Shown: positions 42,834 to 50,979 of the stretch, in pieces
Layout: every line of letters starts with the position of its first letter
How positions within the stretch are numbered: position 1 is the stretch's first letter
The notes under the pieces: model-generated
Seen by the model: only the letters and a program-made list of their open reading frames with translations
What the model was told of the DNA's origin: nothing
Database searches by the model: none
Translations under genes and position numbers: made by a program
Assembly (NCBI RefSeq): GCF_006539145.1
Contig: NZ_BJML01000010.1
Location: forward strand, 53,917 to 117,916
DNA: 64,000 bases
Direction of reading: 5' to 3'
From: Microbacterium testaceum
Lineage (GTDB): Bacteria > Actinomycetota > Actinomycetes > Actinomycetales > Microbacteriaceae

Positions 42834-44618
42834 TCAGCCGACGGGCGAGACCGTGAACGTCACCCGCGTCGTACCCGCGGCGCTTGCGTCGAGCCGCTGG
42901 TAGGCGACCTCGAGCTCGTGAATCCCCGGGGCGAGACCGATGAGCCCCGACGCCGTCGACCGCCCGATCCGTCGATCGAGAACTCCGGATGCCGGAATCT
43001 CCAGGCCGCGCGCCAGTTCCCGACCATCGAGACGGACCACGAGCCTGCTCGAGGCCCACCCGCGAACGCGGAGGGCGACGGGATCGACCCCCGACGCTGT
43101 CCCCTCCGTGGGCGCCTCGACGAGAGGAACGAACGCGAAGGGCGCAGACGACACAGTCGGCGAACGCCTCCCCTGCGGATCGATCGCGACGGCCGCCACT
43201 GCGGCATCCGTGGGGCGCAGATCCTCGATCCGCATCGACCATGCTCCGGATGCCGGCACCTCCGTCTCGACAGCGGCCTCAGGGCGGCCCTCGGGCCAGA
43301 TGCGCACGCGCGCCCCCGGTGCTGCACGCCCCTCGATGAGCGGCGCGACGGTCGCCGCGGGATCCCACTCGTCATTCAGCGTCGGAGCCTCGGGCGCGAG
43401 GGCGGCCTCCGTCTCGGATGCGTCCGAGGGGGAAGCTTCCTCTGACGAGGACTCCACGGTCGATTGTCCGTCTTGCTGCGGAGCGAGCGGCGCGACGGGG
43501 GCCGATGGTTCCGGTGCCGCCGGCGACGGAACGGGGAGAGGCTGATCGGGCTCGGCGATCACGACGGTGTCCTCCGGGTCGGTGGCCGGCCCGACGACGT
43601 TCTCCGGGATCGATGCGTCGTCGAGGATGACCGGTGGAACGTCCGTGGGGTTCGCCCCCTCCGTGGTCACGCCGTCGTCGACGACGGAGCTCGCCGACGA
43701 GCCGAAGGACGCCGTCACGGCAACCCCCGCACCCGCACCCGCCCCGACCAGGGCGACGATCGACGCGGCAACGACGAGCGACCGGCCCGGGGTCGTTCTC
43801 CGCTCCCCGGGAACTGTCTTCGCTTCGGGCACAGGACGCGCGCCCCACCCGACCGCAGCCGTGGCGGACAGTCCCCCGATGAGGAGAAGCAGAGCCGGCA
43901 GCACGCGCGCGACCGAGCGCACCTCCTCGACGAGCGGCGGGCACCAGGGGCACGTGGACACATGATCCTCGAACGACCGACGGTCCCGGGCCGAGGCGGT
44001 TCCCTCTTCGACGGCACCGAAGACGGCGAGTGCGCGGCGGCAGTTGTCGGGGCGTCCCTCGAGTTCGAGGTGGGCTTGCATCCAGGCCGCGCGCAACGAG
44101 CGCCGCGCCCGGTAGGCCAGGGCCGACGTCGCGTGCGGCGAGAGCCCGAGCAGAGGAGCGACCCGGCGCGGCGGGAGGCGCTCGACGTCGACGTACCAGA
44201 GCACTGTCTGCCAGCGCTCCGGCAAGGCGCGAAACGCCCGCCCGAGCAGCGACTCACCGAGGCGGGTCGCGAACATCGCCGCGGGGTCGTTCTCGATCGT
44301 CGCTTCGTCGATGGAGTCGAGCTCCACGGCATCGGCGAAGCGTTGTCCGCGACGATGCTCCCGCGATGCGAGGTTGCGCACGACCGTGTACAGATAGGGC
44401 CGCATGAGCTCTTCGGGCCCGGAGCCCCGACGCAGCGCGAGCATGGTGCGCTCGAACGCCTCCGACGTGAGGTCGTCCGCCATCGATGGAGACGACACCA
44501 CCGCTGCCAGCTTCGTGACGGGCTTGTGGTGCCGACGCCACAGCAGAGCGACGGCTTCGTCGTCTCCCCGGCGGATCCGAGCGATGAGCGCCCGGTCGCT
44601 CGTTTCCGATACCGACAT
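42834..44618 (-). CDS. ECF sigma factor fused to zinc finger, two membrane helices and an Ig-like C-terminus
   Basis: The 594-residue protein has four parts. (1) An ECF sigma factor (region 2 about 10-95 with ADDLTSEAFERTML; region 4 about 125-180 with ALPERWQTVLWYVDVERLPPRRVA). (2) A zf-HC2-like motif, Cys193 ... His219-x3-Cys223-x2-Cys226, normally the mark of an anti-sigma factor. (3) Two hydrophobic helices (about 236-256 and 281-302). (4) A Pro/Glu-rich linker and 200 residues with Ig-like segments. It is a one-protein sigma/anti-sigma unit bound to the membrane. It lies upstream of the sortase/adhesin pair on the same strand, with a 211-bp gap, and is its likely regulator. Confidence 0.82.
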   Translation of the reverse strand: MSVSETSDRALIARIRRGDDEAVALLWRRHHKPVTKLAAVVSSPSMADDLTSEAFERTMLALRRGSGPEELMRPYLYTVVRNLASREHRRGQRFADAVELDSIDEATIENDPAAMFATRLGESLLGRAFRALPERWQTVLWYVDVERLPPRRVAPLLGLSPHATSALAYRARRSLRAAWMQAHLELEGRPDNCRRALAVFGAVEEGTASARDRRSFEDHVSTCPWCPPLVEEVRSVARVLPALLLLIGGLSATAAVGWGARPVPEAKTVPGERRTTPGRSLVVAASIVALVGAGAGAGVAVTASFGSSASSVVDDGVTTEGANPTDVPPVILDDASIPENVVGPATDPEDTVVIAEPDQPLPVPSPAAPEPSAPVAPLAPQQDGQSTVESSSEEASPSDASETEAALAPEAPTLNDEWDPAATVAPLIEGRAAPGARVRIWPEGRPEAAVETEVPASGAWSMRIEDLRPTDAAVAAVAIDPQGRRSPTVSSAPFAFVPLVEAPTEGTASGVDPVALRVRGWASSRLVVRLDGRELARGLEIPASGVLDRRIGRSTASGLIGLAPGIHELEVAYQRLDASAAGTTRVTFTVSPVG

Positions 44619-44713
44619 GCGCTTCCCCCTGCCACCGATTCGCGGCAGCCACCCGCGGTGTCGAGCGTCACCCCCCTCCGAACCGGCACGGGAGGACTTT
44701 CGGCCGCCAGACG

Positions 44714-44757
44714 TTCACGATAACGAAATTCACCTGATGGGTGAATGTGAGGGTGAA
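44714..44757. promoter_or_regulatory. Array of TTCAC/GTGAA half-sites upstream of the sigma gene
   Basis: ATTCACC-TGATG-GGTGAAT is a perfect inverted repeat (44728-44746). Extra half-sites TTCAC (44714-44718) and GTGAA (44753-44757) flank it, giving two nested, near-symmetric pairs. It lies about 100 bp upstream of the sigma factor start, in an AT-richer patch. No gene is seen in 44619-44896. Confidence 0.5.
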
Positions 44758-44860
44758 ATTGCGCGACGAAAGGGGGGATCGCGGGTGACGGGAGGGCCGA
44801 CAGCGATCCGTTCTGATGCGCACCACGAGCGCGACGCCGTTTCCCGGCAGCCCCATACCC

Positions 44861-44873
44861 TTAGCAAGGCTAA
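44861..44873 (+). promoter_or_regulatory. Likely MarR operator
   Basis: TTAGC-AAG-GCTAA is a perfect inverted repeat 24 bp before the MarR start. It is followed by another CCTAAG at 44882. MarR proteins commonly bind such TTAG/CTAA palindromes over their own promoter. Confidence 0.65.
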
Positions 44874-44896
44874 TGAGATACCCTAAGAAAAGGAAT

Positions 44897-45358
44897 ATGA
44901 ACGATCGCGTCGACGAATCCCCCCTTCCCGACCAGAATTCCGACCACAGCGCCGCAGCATCCGAGCTGCGCATGGCGACGTTCCGCCTCGCGCGACGCCT
45001 CCGGGCGCAGCGAGCAATCGACACCATGAGCGACGGGCAGTTCGCCGTCCTCGCCGCATTGACGGTGCACGGAGCGCACACGCTCGGCCAGCTGGCCGAC
45101 CGCGAGCGCGTCACGGCTCCGTCGATGAATCGCACGGTGTCGCAGCTCGAGGAGGTGGGGTACCTGACGCGCATTCCCGACGAGGTCGATCGACGCCGCG
45201 TCACCATCGACCTCACCGATCTCGGACGCCGGATCGTCGACGAGACGGTCCGACGCCGGGACGCCTTCGTCGAGGAGGCTCTCGCCGAGCTCTCCCCCGA
45301 AGAACGACAAGTGCTGGCCCGCGCCACCACGATCATGAGGAAGGTGGCCGACAGATGA
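44897..45358 (+). CDS. MarR family transcriptional regulator
   Basis: The 153-residue protein has a winged helix with HTLGQLADRERVTAPSMNRTVSQLEEVGYL and the wing DEVDRRRVTIDLTDLG, the MarR signature. It probably represses itself and the MFS gene it overlaps (ATGA at 45355), being released by a toxic small molecule. RBS AAAAGGA before ATG 44897 decides the start. Confidence 0.92.
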   Translation: MNDRVDESPLPDQNSDHSAAASELRMATFRLARRLRAQRAIDTMSDGQFAVLAALTVHGAHTLGQLADRERVTAPSMNRTVSQLEEVGYLTRIPDEVDRRRVTIDLTDLGRRIVDETVRRRDAFVEEALAELSPEERQVLARATTIMRKVADR

Positions 45359-46728
45359 GCACGTCGATGTTCCGGTCGCTGTCGATCTTCAACTACCGCG
45401 TCTGGTTCATCGGAGCCCTCGTCTCGAACGTCGGCGCCTGGATGCAGTCCACGGCCCAGAACTGGGTGGTGCTGACGCAGCTCACGAACAACGACGCCGC
45501 CGCCATGGGCGTCACCATGGCCCTGCAGTTCGCCCCCCCGCTGCTCCTGGTCAGCGTCACCGGGTGGGTCGCCGACCGGTTCGACCGTCGCAGGCTCATC
45601 ATGTGCACCCAGAGCGCCCTGCTGCTGCTGGCCGTGTCCTTGGGCATCCTGCTGCTGAGCGGAGCGATGACCCTGCCGTTGATGTTCGGGTTCGCGCTCG
45701 CGCTCGGAGTCGTCACGGCCTTCGACAACCCGGCGCGCCAGGCCTTCGTCTCCGACCTCGTCTCTCAAGAGAACGCGTCGAACGCCGTCGCCCTCAACGC
45801 CGCCTCGTTCAACATGGCGCGCCTGATCGGCCCGGCCGCCGCCGGCGTCATGATCGTGCTCGTCGGCACGGGCTGGGTCTTCCTCGTGAACGCCTTCACC
45901 TTCCTGGCGATGCTCGGCGCCCTGTTCCTCATGCGCCCGCACGAGCTCGTCGCCCGCCACCGCCGCGGAGGCCCCGCGCGTCTGGCCGACGGCTTCCGCT
46001 ACGTGGCCCGGCGCCCCGATCTCGTGGTCATCTTCGTCATGGTGTTCCTGCTCGGGGCGTTCGGCATGAACTTCCCGATCTTCGCGTCCACGATGGCGCT
46101 CGAGTTCGGCCGCGGTGCCGACGGGTTCGGCCTGCTGAGCTCCTTCGTCGCCATCGGCTCCCTCGCCGGAGCACTCCTGGCCGCGCGCCGCGAGCGCGCC
46201 CGCATGCGCGTGGTCGTCCTCGGCTCGGGCGGCTTCGCCGTGGCATCCGCCCTCTCGGTCTTCGCTCCCAGCTACGGGGCCTATGCGGCCACGCTCGTAC
46301 TGACCGGCTTCTGCGTCGTCACGACGCTGACGACCGCGAACGGCTACGTGCAGACAACGACCGACCCCGTGCTGCGCGGCCGCGTGCTGGCGCTCTACAT
46401 GGCGATCCTCCTCGGCGGCACGCCCGTGGGGGCACCGATCGTCGGCGCCGTGGCGGCGGAGTTCGGCCCCCGCGTGGCGATCGGCCTGGCCGCGATCGTG
46501 GCCGTCATCGCGTGCGGGATCGGAGCGACCTGGACGGCGATGTCGGGCCGCCTGCACCGCCACGAGACCAAGCGCTTCCGCCTCACGCTCGACGAGACGC
46601 GCCCGATCACGACCATCGCGCCCGAACCCGAGGACTTCAGCGATGAGGTCGCCGGCACGACGCCGATCCCGCTGCCCCCGGGCGAGCGGTCGCCGCGCGC
46701 GACACCCCGCCCGCGCCACGGCGGCTGA
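45355..46728 (+). CDS. MFS exporter (EntS-like)
   Basis: The 457-residue protein has about 12 membrane helices and the MFS_3 (enterobactin-exporter-like) signatures NYRVWFIGALVSNVGAWMQ, VADRFDRRRLIMCTQ and AFDNPARQAFVSDLV. A 60-residue Pro/Arg-rich cytoplasmic tail follows. It probably exports a drug or siderophore-like compound. It is translationally coupled to the MarR gene. Confidence 0.92.
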   Translation: MSTSMFRSLSIFNYRVWFIGALVSNVGAWMQSTAQNWVVLTQLTNNDAAAMGVTMALQFAPPLLLVSVTGWVADRFDRRRLIMCTQSALLLLAVSLGILLLSGAMTLPLMFGFALALGVVTAFDNPARQAFVSDLVSQENASNAVALNAASFNMARLIGPAAAGVMIVLVGTGWVFLVNAFTFLAMLGALFLMRPHELVARHRRGGPARLADGFRYVARRPDLVVIFVMVFLLGAFGMNFPIFASTMALEFGRGADGFGLLSSFVAIGSLAGALLAARRERARMRVVVLGSGGFAVASALSVFAPSYGAYAATLVLTGFCVVTTLTTANGYVQTTTDPVLRGRVLALYMAILLGGTPVGAPIVGAVAAEFGPRVAIGLAAIVAVIACGIGATWTAMSGRLHRHETKRFRLTLDETRPITTIAPEPEDFSDEVAGTTPIPLPPGERSPRATPRPRHGG

Positions 46729-46916
46729 CACAGCTTCGCCCCAGCGGCGCCCCACGGGCGAGCGTCGGCGCGCGAACCGGGTGAGTCCATTCAGTCGAAC
46801 TTGTGCCACGACGACGCAGGCGTTGTCAAGCCACCGGGCGCACCCGTCCGAGACCCAGCAGCTCCCCTATTGTGCGGGTGTCCAATACGCACATCGATCT
46901 CGTGGGGAGATCCATC

Positions 46917-47507
46917 ATGCCGAAGTTCACACGCCGTTCCTCTCGCATCGCCACCGCGATCGCCCTTCCCGCGGCTGTCGTCGCGGCGGGGCTGCTGGTG
47001 TCGACGAGTTCGTACGCCGCCTTCTCCGATACCACCTCCAATGAACGCAACGGCTGGCGGGCGGGGACCGTCCAGCTCGACGACGACGCCGCCGGCCGCG
47101 CCTTGTTCACGGCCGGCAACGCCAAGCCGGGCGACGGGGCGACGACCTGCATCGCCGTCACCTCGACCGGAACCCTGGCCTCGCAGGTACGCCTCTACGC
47201 CGCGGATGCCTCGGGGTCCGCGGGCCTGGCCGACCACCTGATCCTGCGCGTCGAGCAGGGAACCGGCGGCGGTTACGGCACCTGCAACGGCTTCACCTCG
47301 CAGAGCACCGTCTTCGACGGCCGCCTCTCGGGCTTCACCGGGGCACACACCTCGTACCGGTCGGGAGCAGCCACGTGGAGCCCGGGCGGGGGCGGAAGCG
47401 AGACGCGCACCTTCCGCATCACGTGGAGTCTCGCCGACGACGCGCCGAACGCGGTCCAGGGCGGCACCGCCTCGACCGCGTTCGTCTGGGAAGCGCAGAA
47501 CAGCTGA
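46917..47507 (+). CDS. SipW-dependent-type secreted protein (camelysin/TasA-like)
   Basis: The 196-residue protein has a signal peptide that runs into the typical SipW-substrate site SSYAAFSDTTSNERNGWRAG. A beta-sandwich with TVQLDDD, TLASQVRLYA and a late FRITWSLADDAPNAVQGGTAS follows, as in TasA/camelysin proteins. These form matrix fibres or have peptidase-like folds. RBS GGGGAGA sits before ATG 46917. Its dedicated signal peptidase is encoded four bases downstream. Confidence 0.82.
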   Translation: MPKFTRRSSRIATAIALPAAVVAAGLLVSTSSYAAFSDTTSNERNGWRAGTVQLDDDAAGRALFTAGNAKPGDGATTCIAVTSTGTLASQVRLYAADASGSAGLADHLILRVEQGTGGGYGTCNGFTSQSTVFDGRLSGFTGAHTSYRSGAATWSPGGGGSETRTFRITWSLADDAPNAVQGGTASTAFVWEAQNS

Positions 47508-47511
47508 GTCC

Positions 47512-48519
47512 GTGCGCTCCCGTCGCATCCTCCTCGTCGCGGGGGTGGCGGCGGCGCGGGCGGTCGTGGCGCTGGTGCTGGCGTTGGCGTTCTGGGCGGC
47601 GGCTCCCGTGGCCCTGGGGTGGCTGCCGACCACTGTGATGACGGCGTCCATGACGCCGGCCATCGAGGTGGGTGATGTCGTCGTGTCGCGGCCCGCCCCG
47701 CGGGAGGCGCTCCTTCCGGGACGTGTCGTGCTGGCGATCGACCCGGACTGGACCGACCGCCTGCGCCTGCACCGCATCGCCGAGCTCGACCCCGACGGTG
47801 GCCTCGTCACGAAGGGCGACGCCAACCCCGACGCCGACTCGACTCCGCTGCACCCCGATGCCGTCCTCGGCATCGGGGTGCTGCGGGTGCCCGGGATCGG
47901 GCTGCCGATCGTGTGGCTGCGCACCGGAGAGGTCGTCCCGCTCGCGGTGAGTGTCGCGGGGTTCGCTCTGTGTCTCGCTGTCGCGCTGCGCCGGGGCGCC
48001 GACGACGACCCCGACGAGCCGAGTCCGCCGCGAGACGCCGCCGCGCACGCGCAACCGCTCACGCGTCGCGCTCTTCGCGCCCGCTCGTCGAGAACCCGCC
48101 GGCTCGGCCGCGCCCTCGGCCTCGCGGTCGCCGTCGCCCTGACCGGGGCGGCCGTGAGCACCCCGGCCTCTGCGTCGTTCAGCGGCGAGGCCGCGGCATC
48201 CGGAACCGTCACGGCCGGGCGCGCGACCGGCCCCTGGTCGCTCGGCTGTGACAACGACGGCGGAGCCGTGGTGACGTGGGCGTACGACGGGTGGGAGCCC
48301 CGCAGCTTCGACCTGCTGGTCGACGGGCGGGTCGTGGTCGATGACATCCCACCGTGGTTCCGAGCCGTTCGCGTGCCCAACGACGGCTCGTACTCCCTCT
48401 TCCGCACCGACACGGTGACGGTGCGGACGAACATCGGCGCGCACTGGTCGGCCGAGTCGAGCGAGAGCGTGCCCGTCGGCGGCGTCCTGTTCGGTTTCGG
48501 GCGGCCCTTCTGCCGGTGA
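47512..48519 (+). CDS. SipW-like signal peptidase fused to a substrate-like secreted domain
   Basis: The 335-residue protein has an N-terminal signal peptidase I domain of the ER/SipW type: Ser46 in MTASMTPAIEVGDVV, His87 in LRLHRIAEL (instead of Lys) and Asp103 in TKGDANPDAD. A second membrane helix (about 139-160) and a charged linker follow. A third segment then looks exactly like the start of a SipW substrate (RRLGRALGLAVAVALTGAAV then STPASASFSGEA, about 197-226), and 110 residues of beta-rich domain complete it. It starts with GTG. It probably cleaves the upstream protein and perhaps its own tail. It abuts the convergent lactate dehydrogenase gene with no gap. Confidence 0.82.
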   Translation: MRSRRILLVAGVAAARAVVALVLALAFWAAAPVALGWLPTTVMTASMTPAIEVGDVVVSRPAPREALLPGRVVLAIDPDWTDRLRLHRIAELDPDGGLVTKGDANPDADSTPLHPDAVLGIGVLRVPGIGLPIVWLRTGEVVPLAVSVAGFALCLAVALRRGADDDPDEPSPPRDAAAHAQPLTRRALRARSSRTRRLGRALGLAVAVALTGAAVSTPASASFSGEAAASGTVTAGRATGPWSLGCDNDGGAVVTWAYDGWEPRSFDLLVDGRVVVDDIPPWFRAVRVPNDGSYSLFRTDTVTVRTNIGAHWSAESSESVPVGGVLFGFGRPFCR

Positions 48520-49776
48520 TCAGACGCGGGCGTCCTGCCCCTGTCCCCCCACCGGCACGAGGCGCGTCAGCTGCGTCACGTGCCGCGGCTCCAGCTCGGC
48601 GAGGGAGGAGACACCGAGCAGGGTCATCGTGCGCTCGATCTCGCTGCGCAGGATCGCGATCGTCCGGTCGACCCCCTGACGCCCGCCGGCCATGAGGCCG
48701 TAGAGGTACGCCCGTCCGATCAGGGTGAAGGTCGCCCCCAGAGCGACGGATGCCACGATGTCGGCGCCGTTCATGATGCCGGTGTCGACCATGACCGTCG
48801 CATCCTTGCCGACCTCGCGCACGACCTTCGGCAGCAGGTGGAAGGGGATGGGCGCACGGTCGAGCTGACGGCCGCCGTGGTTCGACAGCACGATGCCGTC
48901 GACGCCGAGATCGACCAGACGCGCGGCGTCCTGGACGTTCTGCACGCCCTTGACGACGATCTTGCCGGGCCACATCCCGCGGATGATGTCGAGGTCGTCG
49001 TAGCCGATGGTGGGGTCCATCGCGGCGTTCAGCAGCTCGCCGACGGTTCCGCCCGTCGTGCTCAGCGACGCGAATTCGAGCTTCGGGGTGGTGAGGAAGT
49101 CGATCCACCACCAGGGGCGCGGGATCGCGTTGACGATGGTTCCGACGGTCAGCTGCGGCGGAATGGAGAAGCCGTTGCGCTTGTCGCGCAGGCGCGCCCC
49201 GGCGATGGGGGTGTCGACGGTGAACATGAGGGTGTCGAAGCCCGCCCGGGCGGCGCGTTCGACGAGCCCGTACGAGATCTCGCGCTGGCGCATCACGTAC
49301 AGCTGGAACCAGTTGCGACCGACCGGGTTCGCGGCCTTGACGTCTTCGATCGAGGTGGTGCCGAGGGTCGAGAGGGTGAACGGGATGCCGGCGGCGGCCG
49401 CCGCAGACGCGCCCGCCGTCTCACCCTCGGTCTGCATGAGACGCGTGAAACCGGTGGGCGCGATGCCGAAGGGCAGCGCGGAGGGGGCGCCGAGGATCTC
49501 GCACGAGGTGTCGACGTCGGCGGCGGGCCGCAGGATGTCGGGGTGGAACTCAACGTCTTCGAACGCGCGGCGGGCGCGGCCGAGCGAGAACTCGCCCTCG
49601 GCGGCACCGTCGGTGTAATCGAAGGCGGCCTTGGGGGTGCGCCTCTTGGCGATGGTCCGGAGGTCGGCGATGGTCAGCGCCGCGTCCAGGCGGCGCTTGC
49701 GCGCGTCGAGTTCGGGCTTCTTGAACCGCATGAGCTCGAGGAGCTCGTTGACCTTGGGGAGCTGTCGCTGGACCAT
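48520..49776 (-). CDS. lldD: FMN-dependent alpha-hydroxy-acid (L-lactate) dehydrogenase
   Basis: The 418-residue TIM barrel has [54 protein letters not shown] with the Lys, [14 protein letters not shown] with the catalytic His and [12 protein letters not shown] near the C-terminus. This is the L-lactate dehydrogenase/glycolate oxidase family. A perfect GntR/FadR-type palindrome lies 18 bp upstream of its start codon, as is usual for LldR control of lactate genes. No regulator gene lies nearby. Confidence 0.88.
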   Translation of the reverse strand: MVQRQLPKVNELLELMRFKKPELDARKRRLDAALTIADLRTIAKRRTPKAAFDYTDGAAEGEFSLGRARRAFEDVEFHPDILRPAADVDTSCEILGAPSALPFGIAPTGFTRLMQTEGETAGASAAAAAGIPFTLSTLGTTSIEDVKAANPVGRNWFQLYVMRQREISYGLVERAARAGFDTLMFTVDTPIAGARLRDKRNGFSIPPQLTVGTIVNAIPRPWWWIDFLTTPKLEFASLSTTGGTVGELLNAAMDPTIGYDDLDIIRGMWPGKIVVKGVQNVQDAARLVDLGVDGIVLSNHGGRQLDRAPIPFHLLPKVVREVGKDATVMVDTGIMNGADIVASVALGATFTLIGRAYLYGLMAGGRQGVDRTIAILRSEIERTMTLLGVSSLAELEPRHVTQLTRLVPVGGQGQDARV

Positions 49777-49794
49777 GGGAGACCCTCTCGTACG

Positions 49795-49811
49795 GTGTGG
49801 TCAGACCACAC
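49795..49811 (-). promoter_or_regulatory. FadR/LldR-type (GntR) operator
   Basis: GTGTGGTC-A-GACCACAC is a perfect 17-bp palindrome whose core TGGT-CAG-ACCA matches the FadR-subfamily operator form TNGTNNNACNA. It is 18 bases upstream of the lactate dehydrogenase start. Confidence 0.75.
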
Positions 49812-50133
49812 TACGCGCGAGAGAGCCCCCCGACCAGGGCCCGTGTGCGAGCACCGCCTCAACGCCCTCGACCGCACACCGCCCCGCGAGGAGTGGGCGC
49901 GCTACGCCGACCGCGGCGAGACCGCCGGCCTGCTCACCCTGTGCTGTGACGCCCAGCCGTTGCGAGACGCGCCGGCATTCGCGATCACCTGCGGCAATCC
50001 GTTCCGTCGTGCCGTGCCGTCACGCGGACGTCGTGTTCGACACACCGGTTCAGGATGCCGGCGCCCGGGCGGAGTGTCGAGCACGGACTCCGCATGACGG
50101 CCCGCGTCCGAGCCCGCGGCGTCGCCTCGGCGC
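49812..50133. other. Intergenic region without a supported gene
   Basis: Apart from the operator, the gap between the lactate dehydrogenase start and the transglutaminase stop shows only short, unconvincing frames. Bases 50043-50074 resemble, inverted, a stretch at 12216-12246 (shared core GCCGGCATCC-N-GAACCG), which may be a small dispersed repeat. Confidence 0.4.
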
Positions 50134-50979
50134 TCAGGTCTCGCGCGTGATCGTGACCTTGACCTTCAGGTTGCTCTTGCCGGGGCCGGCGTACACACCG
50201 CGCAGCGGGGGCACGTCGTTGTAGTCGCGTCCGCGGCCCACCAGCACGTGCCGGTCGCCGATCTCGATGTTGTTGGTGGGGTCGAAACCCTGCCAGTCGC
50301 CGGCGAACCACTCGACCCACGCGTGCGACTCCCCCGTCACCGCTTCGCCGACCTCGGCGGAGGGCTTCGGGTGCAGGTAGCCCGACACGTAGCGGGCCGG
50401 GATGCCGACCTCGCGCAAGGCCCCGATCGCGATGTGCGCGATGTCCTGGCAGACGCCTTTTCGCGCCTCCCACGCGTCGACCGCCGTGGAGTGCACGCCG
50501 GTGACGCCCTGCATGTAGTCGATGGCGTCGCCGATCGCCTCGGCGATCGCGTGCGCCGCGGGGCCCGGCCGGTCGTGCTGCGCCGCGATCGAGCGGGCGA
50601 GCTCCGCCACCTCGGGGTGCGGGGTCGTGCGACGGGTCTGCGTCAACTGCTCGACGGTCGTGATCGAGCGGGAGGCCTCGGCGGCCAGCTGCTCCCACGT
50701 GATGTCGGCGTGTTCGATGGGACGCGGACGCACCTCGACGAGGGAGCGCGCGGTGATCGTGAGCGCCCCGTGCGGCGACAGCACATCGAACGCCGCCACC
50801 CGCGTGCCGAAGTAGTCGACGTACTGGTTGACCGAGGTCGACGGCTCGATGTCGAGCGACGAGCTCAACACGAACTGGCTGTCGGTCGAGTGCGGGAGCA
50901 TGCGGGCCTCGTTGTACGACGCGACGACGTCGCCCGGGTAGACGAACCCGGTCTGGTGTTCGATGCGAAGGCGTTTCAT
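50134..50979 (-). CDS. Transglutaminase-like protein
   Basis: The 281-residue protein has a beta-rich N-terminal Bact_transglu_N domain (RIEHQTGFVYPGDVVASYNEARM) and a transglutaminase core with Cys in ARKGVCQDIAHIAIGALR, His in SHAWVEWFAG and Asp in GFDPTNN. ATG 50979 overlaps the alpha-E gene stop (ATGA). The triad of ATP-grasp, alpha-E and transglutaminase genes is widely conserved and probably makes or processes a peptide; its product is unknown to me. Confidence 0.9.
   Translation of the reverse strand: MKRLRIEHQTGFVYPGDVVASYNEARMLPHSTDSQFVLSSSLDIEPSTSVNQYVDYFGTRVAAFDVLSPHGALTITARSLVEVRPRPIEHADITWEQLAAEASRSITTVEQLTQTRRTTPHPEVAELARSIAAQHDRPGPAAHAIAEAIGDAIDYMQGVTGVHSTAVDAWEARKGVCQDIAHIAIGALREVGIPARYVSGYLHPKPSAEVGEAVTGESHAWVEWFAGDWQGFDPTNNIEIGDRHVLVGRGRDYNDVPPLRGVYAGPGKSNLKVKVTITRET

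Noticed and set aside
49842..50097. Possible short gene in the gap after the lactate dehydrogenase
   Set aside because: No start with an RBS, no recognisable domain, and an equally long frame exists on the other strand.
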